Below are positions 52,202-60,489 of a stretch of 64,000 nt of DNA, one piece after another. The DNA lies in assembly GCF_030811555.1 (NCBI RefSeq), contig NZ_JAUSQZ010000001.1, positions 930,001-994,000 of the forward strand, given 5' to 3'. Position 1 is the first letter of the stretch; each line of letters opens with the position of its first letter. The position numbers and the translations under genes were made by a program. The DNA comes from Kineosporia succinea. Lineage in GTDB: Bacteria > Actinomycetota > Actinomycetes > Actinomycetales > Kineosporiaceae. The notes under the pieces are model-generated. The model was given only the letters and a program-made list of their open reading frames with translations, was not told the DNA's origin and did no database searches.

Positions 52202-52262
52202 GCCGATCTGGTCGTGGCGTTCGGCCCGGGGTGAGGGAGGCCGGCGTCTCGACCAGATCGGC
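52202..52262. repeat. 13-bp perfect inverted repeat, 35-nt spacing
   Basis: GCCGATCTGGTCG at 52202 and CGACCAGATCGGC at 52250, beginning 10 nt after the gcvH stop. A likely transcription end or structured 3' leader for the gcvTH unit. No U-run follows. Confidence 0.6.
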
Positions 52263-52327
52263 TTGACGGGGTAAGGCTGGTTTAGCGCATCCGCACCGGT
52301 ACCGGAAGCGGAACGCATCGGTAATCA

Positions 52328-52386
52328 AGGCATCTCGATTCCGCTGGGATACCCGAGGACGCAAGGCATCTCATGGGATGCCTGAG
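52328..52386. repeat. REP-like palindromes
   Basis: AGGCATCTCATGGGATGCCT (about 52365-52384) is a near-perfect 20-bp palindrome. A diverged copy (AAGGCATCTCG...GGGATACCCGAGG) precedes it. The pair looks like a short interspersed palindrome. Confidence 0.55.
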
Positions 52387-52422
52387 GTTCGCGCTGGGTG
52401 ACGTGCCGAGTGGCGCGTCGGG

Positions 52423-53121
52423 TCAGTCGTTGACTCGGCGGACGATGGCGAAGGTGGCCCCGCCGAGGACGATCGCGACCAGCCAGGGATAGCCGCCGAA
52501 GAGCGCGGCGTCCGGCTGACCGGCGAACCAGTGGCCGATGCGGGTCCAGGCCTCGGCGTACGTCACGGCGACGGCGAAGGCACCCGCGATCACCAGGCCC
52601 ACCAGCCCCGCGACGTAGATCCCGAAAGTGCCCCACCGGGAGTTGATCCCGCCGAAGAGTGTGCCCGCTGTGATCAGGGCCGCCATCGGCGCCGCGTACA
52701 TCAGCACCGCCAGCACCGGGTTGCCCCCGCCCAGGCCGTACACCCCGAAGAAGTCCAGGTCGATGCCCCAGCCGCCGGTGGCCCGCTCGATGCCGTAGAG
52801 CGCGTACAGCACGACGGCCGAGGCGAACGACAGGCCGATCGCGAAAACCGCACAGCCGAGCAGATACACGCCCCGGGTCAGACCGAAACCGAGGGCGAAC
52901 GAGAGCTGCTTGTTCATCGCCTGCACGAACCCGACCATCACCACGGCGTAGAGCGAGAAGAGCCCGCCGGTGCTGGGATCGTCGTCCACCCCGCCCTTGG
53001 CCTCGATGGTGCCGAAGATCAGCAGGTTCAGCACCAGCGCACTGGCCATGACGGCCCAGGGCACCCAGACGAACTGAGCGCCGATCAGATGGATCCTGGC
53101 CGCGTTCACCACCCGGTTCAT
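52423..53121 (-). CDS. ABC transporter membrane component (predicted)
   Basis: 232 aa with about six transmembrane helices, including AVMASALVLNLLIFGTIEA, GVYLLGCAVFAIGLSFASAVVLYAL and GTFGIYVAGLVGLVIAGAFAVAV. No motif of its own; the role is inferred from its 4-nt overlap with an ATPase gene. YtrC/D-like permeases are the natural match. Start ATG 53121. Confidence 0.75.
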   Translation of the reverse strand: MNRVVNAARIHLIGAQFVWVPWAVMASALVLNLLIFGTIEAKGGVDDDPSTGGLFSLYAVVMVGFVQAMNKQLSFALGFGLTRGVYLLGCAVFAIGLSFASAVVLYALYGIERATGGWGIDLDFFGVYGLGGGNPVLAVLMYAAPMAALITAGTLFGGINSRWGTFGIYVAGLVGLVIAGAFAVAVTYAEAWTRIGHWFAGQPDAALFGGYPWLVAIVLGGATFAIVRRVND

Positions 53122-54017
53122 CGGGCACCTCCGGACATCGTGCTCTTCACGACGAGATCTTGCAGGGAAACGGGATTCACCTCGAGGCCGAGCGACCGGG
53201 CGTGCTGCGGGTCGTCCGCGTCGCCGAGCACCGTCACCCGGCTGCGGCCCAGCAGCCGCTCTTCGTGCAGACGGGTCATGGCGTAGGTGAACTTGTCCAC
53301 CCTTTCGGCCGGGCCGCTCACCGTGATCGCGCGCCCGCGCAGCATTTCCGCCTCCTCGTCGATCACCAGCCGGCCCCGGTCGATCACCAGCACGTGCTCG
53401 ATCAGCGCGCTCACCTCGTCGATCAGGTGGGTGGAGAGCACGATCGTGCGCGGGTTCTCGGCGAAGTCGGCGATCAGGCGGTCGTAGAACAGCTGACGCG
53501 AGGTGGCGTCGAGTCCCAGGTAGGGCTCGTCGAACATGGTCAGCTCGGCCCGGGAGGCCAGGCCGGTGACGATGCCCACCGCCGACCGCATACCCCGGGA
53601 AAGACCGTTCATCCTGCGCTTTCTCGGCAGATCGAAGACGTCGACGAGTTCCTGCGCGTAGGCCTCGTCCCAGTTGGGGTAGAGCAGCCGCGCGGCCGTC
53701 AGCACGTCCCGGACCCGGAACGGGTCGGGGTACACCTGGTTCTCGGCGGCGAAGCAGATGCGCCGCGTGATGCCGTCGTTCTCGAACGGGTTGCCGCCGT
53801 GCACCGTGACTGTGCCCGAGGTGGGCCGGGCGTGCCCCGCGAGCATCCGCATCAGCGTGCTCTTGCCCGCCCCGTTGCGCCCGAGCAGACCGTGGATCAC
53901 GTTGCCGCGCAACGAGAAAGTCACCTCTTCGACCGCGGCGACGTCGTTGAACCGCTTTCCCGCACCGCTCACCGTGGCCACGTCCGTGACCACCGGCCGC
54001 TCCTCCCGGGTGCTCAT
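53118..54017 (-). CDS. ABC transporter ATP-binding protein (YtrB-like)
   Basis: 299 aa. Walker A GLLGRNGAGKST, signature NGLSRGMRSAVGI, Walker B LTMFDEPYLGLD and H-loop LSTHLIDE. A C-terminal extension of ~80 residues follows the ATPase core. Its start codon abuts the GntR stop. Product and direction of transport unknown. With the downstream permease it forms a three-gene GntR-ABC operon. Confidence 0.9.
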   Translation of the reverse strand: MSTREERPVVTDVATVSGAGKRFNDVAAVEEVTFSLRGNVIHGLLGRNGAGKSTLMRMLAGHARPTSGTVTVHGGNPFENDGITRRICFAAENQVYPDPFRVRDVLTAARLLYPNWDEAYAQELVDVFDLPRKRRMNGLSRGMRSAVGIVTGLASRAELTMFDEPYLGLDATSRQLFYDRLIADFAENPRTIVLSTHLIDEVSALIEHVLVIDRGRLVIDEEAEMLRGRAITVSGPAERVDKFTYAMTRLHEERLLGRSRVTVLGDADDPQHARSLGLEVNPVSLQDLVVKSTMSGGAR

Positions 54018-54391
54018 CACTCGCCCTCCCCCGTAGCGCCGTGCCCCGACTTGTCGATCATGTTCTTGAGTTCCTCGGCGTCGAGTCCGAGCTTGCGGGC
54101 CTCCGTCACCAGCGGAACCACGAACTGCTCGGCGAACGCGTTCCGCCGCCGCTCCGTCAGCACACCCCTCGCCCCCTCCGAGACGAACATCCCGATCCCC
54201 CGCCTCTTGTGCAGAATCCCGTCAACCACCAGCTGATTCATCCCCTTGGCCGCCGTGGCCGGATTGATCCGGTGGAAGGCCGCCAGCTCCGTCGTCGACG
54301 GAGCCTGCGCCCCCTCGGCCAGCGACCCGTCGATGATCGCGTTCTCGAGCTGCTCCGCGATCTGCACGAAGATCGGGCGCCCCTCATCCAT
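54017..54391 (-). CDS. GntR-family regulator, YtrA subfamily
   Basis: 124 aa, the short GntR type lacking a large effector domain: PIFVQIAEQLENAIIDGSLAEG, HRINPATAAKGMNQLVVDG, and a helical C-tail. Such regulators repress the ABC operon they lead. The palindrome at 54412-54435 is the probable operator. Confidence 0.9.
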   Translation of the reverse strand: MDEGRPIFVQIAEQLENAIIDGSLAEGAQAPSTTELAAFHRINPATAAKGMNQLVVDGILHKRRGIGMFVSEGARGVLTERRRNAFAEQFVVPLVTEARKLGLDAEELKNMIDKSGHGATGEGE

Positions 54392-54411
54392 CCGGGGTTC
54401 CCCACTTCACT

Positions 54412-54435
54412 GGTTCATTACTCATGTAACTAACC
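54412..54435. promoter_or_regulatory. YtrA-type operator / promoter
   Basis: Imperfect 10-bp inverted repeat: GGTTCATTAC and GTAACTAACC with a TCAT centre, 8 of 10 positions symmetric. It lies 21 nt upstream of the GntR start. The AT-rich content is exceptional for this genome. Confidence 0.7.
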
Positions 54436-54456
54436 ATGCAACCAAGGACGACGAGT

Positions 54457-54515
54457 GTCAACCAGCACCACCCCAGCCAGCACCACCCCAGCCAGCGCCG
54501 CCACAGTCAGCGCCG
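54457..54515. repeat. 15-bp tandem repeat in intergenic DNA
   Basis: CCAGCACCACCCCAG occurs twice in tandem, followed by diverged CCAGCGCCGCCACAG and TCAGCGCCGC units. Confidence 0.7.
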
Positions 54516-54546
54516 CACGGGCAGCACGGGCGGTCGAGGTCGCGCC

Positions 54547-55056
54547 TTACGGTTCGGCGGGGAGTTCCTCGTCCACCACCAGGGCCAGTTTGCGCAAGAG
54601 GCGGTTGAGGGTGGCCATTTCCTTGGCTGACAGGGCTGCGAACAGGCGTTCCTCGGCCTCGCCGCGCAGCCGCATGGCCCGCCGCCAGATGGCGACGCCG
54701 CTCGTGGTGGCCTCGATGACCACACTGCGGCGATCGGTGGCGCTCGGGGTTCGTTTGAGGTGCCCGGCCTTCTCTAGGCTGTCGAGGCGTCCGGTCATGC
54801 CGGCGGGTGAGACGTCGAGCATCTGGGCCAGCTCGCGGGGGGAGGCGGTGCCGGGGGTGTCGCGGATCATCAGGGCATGGAGGGTCTCGTACTCGTGCAC
54901 GGCCAGACCCACTTGCGCCGCAGCGACTTTCAGGGCCTCGCGGTGGTAGCGGCGGATCCGCGACAGGCGCACGGTGGCGGTCTCGACCGCGTCGTCGAAG
55001 TCGACGTCGATCCAGTGGTCGCGCCAGCGCGCGACATGCCGCTCGGCGTAGTCCAC
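54547..55056 (-). CDS. MarR-family transcriptional regulator
   Basis: 169 aa, normal for MarR. The winged helix shows SPRELAQMLDVSPAGMTGRLDSLE and KRTPSATDRRSVVIEATTSG (wing). The GTG start at 55056 faces the MFS gene. Two palindromes in the 102-bp spacer are the probable operators, so it likely controls itself and the exporter. Confidence 0.92.
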   Translation of the reverse strand: MDYAERHVARWRDHWIDVDFDDAVETATVRLSRIRRYHREALKVAAAQVGLAVHEYETLHALMIRDTPGTASPRELAQMLDVSPAGMTGRLDSLEKAGHLKRTPSATDRRSVVIEATTSGVAIWRRAMRLRGEAEERLFAALSAKEMATLNRLLRKLALVVDEELPAEP

Positions 55057-55088
55057 CGGACGACCCTAACAGCCGCCGGGCCCGGAAG

Positions 55089-55122
55089 TTAGTTGACTAA
55101 TATTTCGCTAGCGAACTACTTT
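55089..55122 (+). promoter_or_regulatory. MarR operators within the MFS promoter
   Basis: TTAGTTGACTAA (55089-55100; TTAGT and ACTAA arms) and TTCGCTAGCGAA (55104-55115, perfect). A -35-like TTGACT (55093) and TACTTT (55117) at 18-bp spacing bracket the second palindrome, so repressor binding would block RNA polymerase. Confidence 0.75.
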
Positions 55123-55158
55123 GGCGGCGGTGACCAACGGTGGACGCGGGGGTACGGC

Positions 55159-56445
55159 ATGACGACGACGGTGGACGTGGCGGGGCCCGGGGCGTGGGAC
55201 TCGGTCACCTTCCGGTGGTTGTTGCTGGGGCGCACGGTGTCGGGTCTGGGGTCGGCGATCGCGCCGGTCGCGCTGGCCCTGGCCGTGCTGCACCTGGGCG
55301 GGTCGGCGACCGAGCTCGGGCTCGTGGTGGCGGCGTACGCGCTGGTCGAGGTGCTGACCACGTTGTTCTCGGGCGTCATCGGCGACCGCCTCCCCCGCAC
55401 GCTGCTGATGCGCGGCTCGGCCGCTCTGGCCGGCCTGTCGCAGGCGGTCGTGGCCGTACTGCTGATCACCGACCAGGCCACCGTCACCCTGCTGGCCGTG
55501 ATGGGCGGGGTCAACGGGGCACTGGCCGCGCTGGGCGGGCCGGTGTCGCGCGCCGTGGTGCCGCAGACCGTGTCGGCGGCCGCCCTGCCCAACGCCGTCT
55601 CGGCCCTGCGGCTCTCGCAGAACACCGCGATGGTCATGGGTTTCAGCCTGGCCGGGGTGCTGGTCGGGTTCTTCGGACCGGGCTGGGCCATCGCCGTCGA
55701 CGCCGCGACCTACGCCGTGGCCGCCGTCTGTTTCACGGCGATGCGGGTGGCCGGTGCTCCCGTCGTCCCCCATCAATCACTGCTGGGCGATCTGGGCGCC
55801 GGGGCGCGAGAAGTTTTCCGGCACACCTGGTTGTGGGTTCTCATCACCCAGGCACTGCTGTACCACCTGGTCTACGGCGGGGTGCAGGGCGTCGTCGGGC
55901 CGATCGTGGTCACGCGCGAGTTCGGCGACCAGGCCTGGGGTCTCGCGCTGGCCGCACTGATGGTCGGGTTCCTGGTCGGCGGTGTGATCACGCTACGGTA
56001 CCGGCCGCGGCGTCTGCTTCTCGCGGGAACCGTCTTCCTCTCGCTCACGGCCTGCTTCCCGCTGGTCCTGGCGATCGACGCACCGCTGCCCGTGATCCTG
56101 ACCGGCGCCTTCCTGCACGGCCTGGGCCTCGAGATCTTCAACGTCAACTGGGATCTCGCGATCCAGCAGGAGATTCCGCCGGACAAGCTGGCCCGGGTCT
56201 TCGCGTTCGACCACGTGGGCTCGTTCGTGATGCGCCCCCTCGGCCTGGCGATCACCGGGCCGGTCGCGGAGGCGCTCGGCGAGCACACCTGGCTCTACGT
56301 CACCGCCGCCGCGATGGCCGGCTCCACCCTGCTCGCCCTGCTGCCCTCCGGGGTCCGGAACCTCACGCGGGATAGCGCCGGGGAGTCCACACCACCGGTG
56401 AGCCATCCGGTTTCGACGATCGACGAGTCTGCGACGAGCCGATGA
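55159..56445 (+). CDS. MFS transporter
   Basis: 428 aa with ~12 transmembrane helices. FSGVIGDRLPRTLLMRGSAA is the loop-2/3 motif of MFS exporters. Late motif FAFDHVGSFVMRPLG is seen in DHA-type exporters. The ATG at 55159 is favoured; the longer frame begins inside the operator. The last 83 bp overlap the convergent cobIJ gene. Drug or metabolite efflux under MarR control is likely. Confidence 0.88.
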   Translation: MTTTVDVAGPGAWDSVTFRWLLLGRTVSGLGSAIAPVALALAVLHLGGSATELGLVVAAYALVEVLTTLFSGVIGDRLPRTLLMRGSAALAGLSQAVVAVLLITDQATVTLLAVMGGVNGALAALGGPVSRAVVPQTVSAAALPNAVSALRLSQNTAMVMGFSLAGVLVGFFGPGWAIAVDAATYAVAAVCFTAMRVAGAPVVPHQSLLGDLGAGAREVFRHTWLWVLITQALLYHLVYGGVQGVVGPIVVTREFGDQAWGLALAALMVGFLVGGVITLRYRPRRLLLAGTVFLSLTACFPLVLAIDAPLPVILTGAFLHGLGLEIFNVNWDLAIQQEIPPDKLARVFAFDHVGSFVMRPLGLAITGPVAEALGEHTWLYVTAAAMAGSTLLALLPSGVRNLTRDSAGESTPPVSHPVSTIDESATSR

Positions 56446-57871
56446 TCAGCAGCGTGCGCATGTCCACGACCTCGGGGTCGAGCTCGCCGAGCGGCACCAC
56501 GGTCACGCTCTCCTGGTCCGACCCGACCGCGCGCCCGACGACCACCGGGGTCTGCGGGTCACGGTGCCGGAGCACGACGTCGCGGGCCTGGGCGACCTGG
56601 TGCCGGCGCTCCTTCGAGGCCGGGTTGTAGATCGCGATGACGAGGTCGGCCGCGGCCACCGCGTCGAGACGGCGCTCGACCACGTCCCACGGCTTGAGCC
56701 GGTCGGACAGCGAGATCGTGGCGAAGTCGTGGCCCAGCGGTGCCCCCGCCCGGGCGGCCACGGCCTGCGCCGCGCTCACCCCGGGCAGCACCCGCACCGG
56801 AATGCCCTGGTACGCGGGCTCGTCCGCGACCTCGAGCACCGCCGAGGCCATCGCGAAGACGCCCGGATCGCCGGAACTGACGACCACCACACGACGCCCC
56901 CGCAACGCCAGGTCGAGGGCGAACGCGGCCCGCTCGGACTCCACCTTGTTGTCCGAGGAGTGGCGCTCCTGGCGGGGATTCACCGGCACCCGGTCGAGAT
57001 AGGTGACGTAGCCGACCAGGTCGTCCGCCTCGGTGAGCGCCTGCTGCACCTCGGGGGTGGTCCAGTCGCGGGGTCCCGGACCGAGGCCGACGACCACGAC
57101 CTCGCCCTCGGCAGAGGGCTTCTCGCTCGCAAGCGCCGCCTTCGAGGCGTCCTCGTTCAGCGGCCCCGACATCAGCGCGATCGACATGTACGGCACCACC
57201 AGCGGGTCCACGTCGGCCAGCGCCGCCGTGCGCTCCCGTTCGGTGCTCGCGCGCTCGACGTACCAGGCGCGGTCGAGCTTCCCGGCGTCCCGGAACGAGC
57301 GCCGCACGTGCTCGAAGGTGCGCCCCAGCTTCATCACCACGGCCGCGTCGGTGGTCTCCAGCCGGGCGGTGAGCTCGTCGGTGGGCAGCGTGCCGGGCAG
57401 CACGGTGAGCACCTCGTCGCGCTCCACCAGCGGACGGCCCAGTGCGGCCGCCGCGGCACTGAAAGACGTGATGCCGGGCACCACCTCGGCCGGGAACCGG
57501 TGGGCGAGCCGCTTGTGCATGTGCATGTACGAGCCGTAGAAGAGCGGGTCGCCCTCGGCCAGCACCACCACGTCGCGCCCGGCCTGGAGGTGCGCGGCGA
57601 GACGTTCGGCCGCGGCGGCGTAGAACTCGTCCATCGCCCCCTGGTAGCCGCCCGGGTGGTCGGTGGTCTCGGTGGTGACGGGGTAGACCAGCGGCTCCTC
57701 GATCTGCCCCTCGCGCAGGTACGGCTCGGCGATGCCGCGCGCGATGCTGCGGCCGTGCCGGGCGCTGTGGTAGGCGATCACGTCGGCGGCGCCGATCAGG
57801 CGCACCGCCTTGAGGCTGACCAGTTCCGGATCGCCCGGGCCGAGCCCGACGCCGTAGAGAGTGCCGCTCAT
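56363..57871 (-). CDS. cobIJ: Precorrin-2 C20- / precorrin-3B C17-methyltransferase fusion
   Basis: 502 aa, two tetrapyrrole methylases in one chain. Residues 1-245 are CobI (LYGVGLGPGDPELVSLKAV, VVVLAEGDPLFYGSYMHM, GITSFSAAAAALGRP). From about 257 the second domain is CobJ (VVVVGLGPGPRDWTTPEV, VVVSSGDPGVFAMASAV, YNPASKERRHQVAQA). The ATG overlaps the cobH stop by 4 nt. It adds methyls at C20 and C17 in aerobic cobalamin synthesis. The C-terminal 83 bp overlap the MFS gene. Confidence 0.93.
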   Translation of the reverse strand: MSGTLYGVGLGPGDPELVSLKAVRLIGAADVIAYHSARHGRSIARGIAEPYLREGQIEEPLVYPVTTETTDHPGGYQGAMDEFYAAAAERLAAHLQAGRDVVVLAEGDPLFYGSYMHMHKRLAHRFPAEVVPGITSFSAAAAALGRPLVERDEVLTVLPGTLPTDELTARLETTDAAVVMKLGRTFEHVRRSFRDAGKLDRAWYVERASTERERTAALADVDPLVVPYMSIALMSGPLNEDASKAALASEKPSAEGEVVVVGLGPGPRDWTTPEVQQALTEADDLVGYVTYLDRVPVNPRQERHSSDNKVESERAAFALDLALRGRRVVVVSSGDPGVFAMASAVLEVADEPAYQGIPVRVLPGVSAAQAVAARAGAPLGHDFATISLSDRLKPWDVVERRLDAVAAADLVIAIYNPASKERRHQVAQARDVVLRHRDPQTPVVVGRAVGSDQESVTVVPLGELDPEVVDMRTLLIIGSSQTRRSSKPDGSPVVWTPRRYPA

Positions 57872-58521
57872 TCCTTCTCACTCGCGATCGCGTTGACGGC
57901 GCCGACGGTCATCGCGCTGCCACCGCGACGGCCGTGCACCACGACGTACTCCAGGCCCAGCGGGTTCTCGCTGAGCGCCCGCTTCGACTCCGCCGCCCCG
58001 ATGAAGCCCACCGGGATGCCGAGGATCGCGGCCGGGCGCGGGGCGCCGTCGCGGATCAGCTCGAGCAGCCGGAACAGCGCGGTGGGCGCGTTGCCGATGG
58101 CGACCACGCTGCCCTCCAGCTTGTCCATCCACAGGTCGAGGGCGGCGGCGCTGCGCGTGGTGTTCAGCTTCGCCGCCAGCTCCGGCACCCCGGGAACGTT
58201 CAGTGTGCAGACGATCTCGTTGTCGCGCGGCAGCCGGGCCCGGGTGATGCCGCTGGCCACCATCTGCGCGTCGCACAGCACCGGGGCCCCGTCGAGCAGG
58301 GCCTGCCGCGCGGCGGCGACCGCGTTCGGACTGTACGCGAAGTCCCGGGCCAGATCGGTCATCCCGGACGAATGGATCATCCGCACCAGAACCCGGCCCG
58401 CGTCGTCCGGCAGGGCGGCCAGGTCGGCCGCCGCCTCCCGGCGGATCGTGGCGAACGACTCCCGGTAGATCTGGGCGCCGTCCGCCTCGTACGTGCCCGG
58501 CCAGGCGGTGGTCCCATTCAC
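57868..58521 (-). CDS. cobH: Precorrin-8X methylmutase
   Basis: 217 aa. The catalytic His lies in VRMIHSSGMTDLA, with DAQMVASGITRARLP and GIPVGFIGAAESK typical of CobH/CbiC. It shifts the C11 methyl to C12, giving hydrogenobyrinate. GTG 58521, downstream of cobG by 18 nt and coupled to cobIJ. Confidence 0.95.
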   Translation of the reverse strand: MNGTTAWPGTYEADGAQIYRESFATIRREAAADLAALPDDAGRVLVRMIHSSGMTDLARDFAYSPNAVAAARQALLDGAPVLCDAQMVASGITRARLPRDNEIVCTLNVPGVPELAAKLNTTRSAAALDLWMDKLEGSVVAIGNAPTALFRLLELIRDGAPRPAAILGIPVGFIGAAESKRALSENPLGLEYVVVHGRRGGSAMTVGAVNAIASEKE

Positions 58522-58539
58522 GCGGATCTGTCTCGTCTC

Positions 58540-59796
58540 TCAGCCCGAAGTGGTCAGTCCAATGCTGGAGGACGCCGCCCGCACGCGGTCGGTGTCGCTC
58601 AGTTCGCCGCTCACCCGGTAGCCGTCCTGCGCCGCCAACAATGCCACACCGCCGTGCGGCACGCCGCAGCCCCGCTCGCACCCGGCCCAGTGCACGGCCG
58701 GTCCTTCCGGCGAGCACCCGGCCGCGAACGCCCGGGCGTCGGCCTGCACGTCGGTGAGCGACTTCGCGCAGCCCGGCCGCCCGGCACAGGCCGTGACCCG
58801 GGCCCAGGCGTCGTTCGGCTCGAGCACCAGCCCCACCGCCGCCAGCAGCTCGCGGGCCGCGAGGGCGGCAGGCTCCTCGAGGTCGCGCACCACCACCCGG
58901 CGCCAGGGGGTGATGCGCAGGGGTGCGACCCCGTCCCCCTCGTCGGTGACCAGCTCGCCGCAGGCGATCAACGCGTCCATCTGCTCGCCGTTCAGAATGC
59001 CCAGCGGAACCACCGCGCAGACCGCGTAGCGGCCGTCGTTCTGCTCGATCACCCCGGGCGCCGGGGCGGGCGCCGGCTCACGCCCCTCACGGGGAGCAGC
59101 TTCGAAACCGTCCGCCGCCAGCGCGTTCAGCACCGCCTGGGCACCGCCGGGCAGCTCCCGGAGACGCCACGCCTTGCTCTGCTGCCGCTGCCGTTCCACC
59201 AGGAAGGCCGTGGCCACCGCGAGCACCGCGTCGGCCACCGCGTCGGCCGCGACCACGACCCCGGCCGGGGCGCCGAACGGCACCACCACGAACCGGCCGT
59301 CGGCCTGCCCCCGCGCCAGCACGTCCGGCTCTTCCGCGGCGATGTCGCCGGTGCCGTCGTCCAGGCCGATCAGGAAACGGCCGGGCAGGGCCGCCAGATC
59401 GGGGCGCGCGCACAGAGCCGTGTCGAGCGCGAAGGCGAGCTGATCGACGTCCACCCTTGATGTCCGTGAGCGCCCCGACAACGGTGAGGCGATGATGTTG
59501 CGGGCGCGCTCATGGGTCGGGTGGGGCAACAGGCCGAGTGCCGCGAGACGCTGCTCGAGAAGGCCGAGGTTGCTCTCGGCCACCCCTCTGACCTGGGTGT
59601 TGCCGCGCGAGGTGAGCCCCAGCGAGCCGTCGGCGAGTTCGGCCGAGACCTCCCGGAGCCCCTTCAGCGTGGCCACCGGCAGGGCCCCGCCGGGTGAGCG
59701 CAGGCGCGCCAGCGCGCCGTCGGCCGCGATGTGCGGGCGCAGCACACCCGGGCACGAGTCTGCCGTGATCCGTTCTACCGTCACCTGTGCGACCAC
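58540..59796 (-). CDS. cobG: Precorrin-3B synthase
   Basis: 418 aa of the nitrite/sulfite reductase ferredoxin-like fold, duplicated. Fe-S cysteines: TACAGRPGCAKS and WAGCERGCGVPH. CobG oxidises precorrin-3A using O2, so this is the aerobic cobalamin route. First gene of the cobG-cobH-cobIJ unit. GTG start at 59796. Confidence 0.9.
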   Translation of the reverse strand: MVAQVTVERITADSCPGVLRPHIAADGALARLRSPGGALPVATLKGLREVSAELADGSLGLTSRGNTQVRGVAESNLGLLEQRLAALGLLPHPTHERARNIIASPLSGRSRTSRVDVDQLAFALDTALCARPDLAALPGRFLIGLDDGTGDIAAEEPDVLARGQADGRFVVVPFGAPAGVVVAADAVADAVLAVATAFLVERQRQQSKAWRLRELPGGAQAVLNALAADGFEAAPREGREPAPAPAPGVIEQNDGRYAVCAVVPLGILNGEQMDALIACGELVTDEGDGVAPLRITPWRRVVVRDLEEPAALAARELLAAVGLVLEPNDAWARVTACAGRPGCAKSLTDVQADARAFAAGCSPEGPAVHWAGCERGCGVPHGGVALLAAQDGYRVSGELSDTDRVRAASSSIGLTTSG

Positions 59797-60052
59797 GACG
59801 ACAGACTACGTCCCCCGGGACCGGCGCCGACCAGAGCACGAAGACCGGAGCACGAAGACCGGGGCCCCCAAGGCCAGAGCACGAAGACCTGGGCACCCAG
59901 GGCCGGAGAACGAAGAACTGGACCGGAGAACGGCGAGGGCTGCCGCCCCGTGGCGAGAATCGCCCCGGGGCGGCAGACAACGGCCTTGAGGCCCCCCGTC
60001 GAGCCGGTGATCAGGCGGGCCGACGGTGATTCAGTTCCGGCGCGGCACCGAC
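59797..60052. other. Spacer between cobG and secreted-protein gene
   Basis: 256 bp with no gene. It contains the degenerate repeat at 59830-59935 and should hold the cobG promoter. I looked for a cobalamin-riboswitch B12 box on the minus strand and saw none. Confidence 0.6.
59830..59935. repeat. Degenerate direct-repeat cluster
   Basis: Units close to CAGAGCACGAAGACC recur three times, with GGAGAACGAAGAAC variants after them. They may be remnants of tandem duplication. Confidence 0.7.
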
Positions 60053-60415
60053 CTAGTCCACCAGAGCCGTGACGAAGGCGGTGCTGCCGGCGCGGGTGAC
60101 GTCGAAGTTCTTCTGCTGCCCCTTCGGACAGGCCCGGGCACTGAACACCGTGGAGCCACTGCCGAACTCGATGCGAGCCTGGGCACACTTGCCGTCGGCC
60201 TTGGTGTCGATGACGTAGCCCTTGACCCGAATGTTGCCACCGGAGCAGGTGGTTTCCCAGTGAACCCGGGCTCCCGTGGGCGACGGGGTGGCCGACTGCC
60301 CGCAGCCCGCCAGCGGCCGCTCGGCGACCCCCGACGCCGTCGATGCCATCACTGTCGCAGGTAGAGCCATTCCGAGGACGGCGAACGAAATTACAGCCGA
60401 TCGTGTCAGTTTCAT
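60053..60415 (-). CDS. Small secreted protein, unknown
   Basis: 120 aa: signal peptide (SAVISFAVLGMALPATVMA) then a mature region with paired Cys (LAGCGQSATP, WETTCSGGNI, GKCAQARIEF, SARACPKGQ), suggesting a disulphide-stabilised beta fold. ATG 60415 with GGGGGA upstream. No family recognised. Confidence 0.75.
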   Translation of the reverse strand: MKLTRSAVISFAVLGMALPATVMASTASGVAERPLAGCGQSATPSPTGARVHWETTCSGGNIRVKGYVIDTKADGKCAQARIEFGSGSTVFSARACPKGQQKNFDVTRAGSTAFVTALVD

Positions 60416-60489
60416 GTGTTCCCCCATGAAATCGGAAGGCCCTCGGACAGGCCTCCACGAATCACCAACACTAACCCAGAACTGGCGAG

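Noticed and set aside
52325-53128. Alternative frame over the ABC permease gene
   Set aside because: Arg/Gly-rich shadow; the overlapping frame has clear transmembrane helices and a coupled start.
59797-60052. Cobalamin riboswitch upstream of cobG
   Set aside because: No B12-box-like sequence was found on the minus strand; the region is filled by simple direct repeats.
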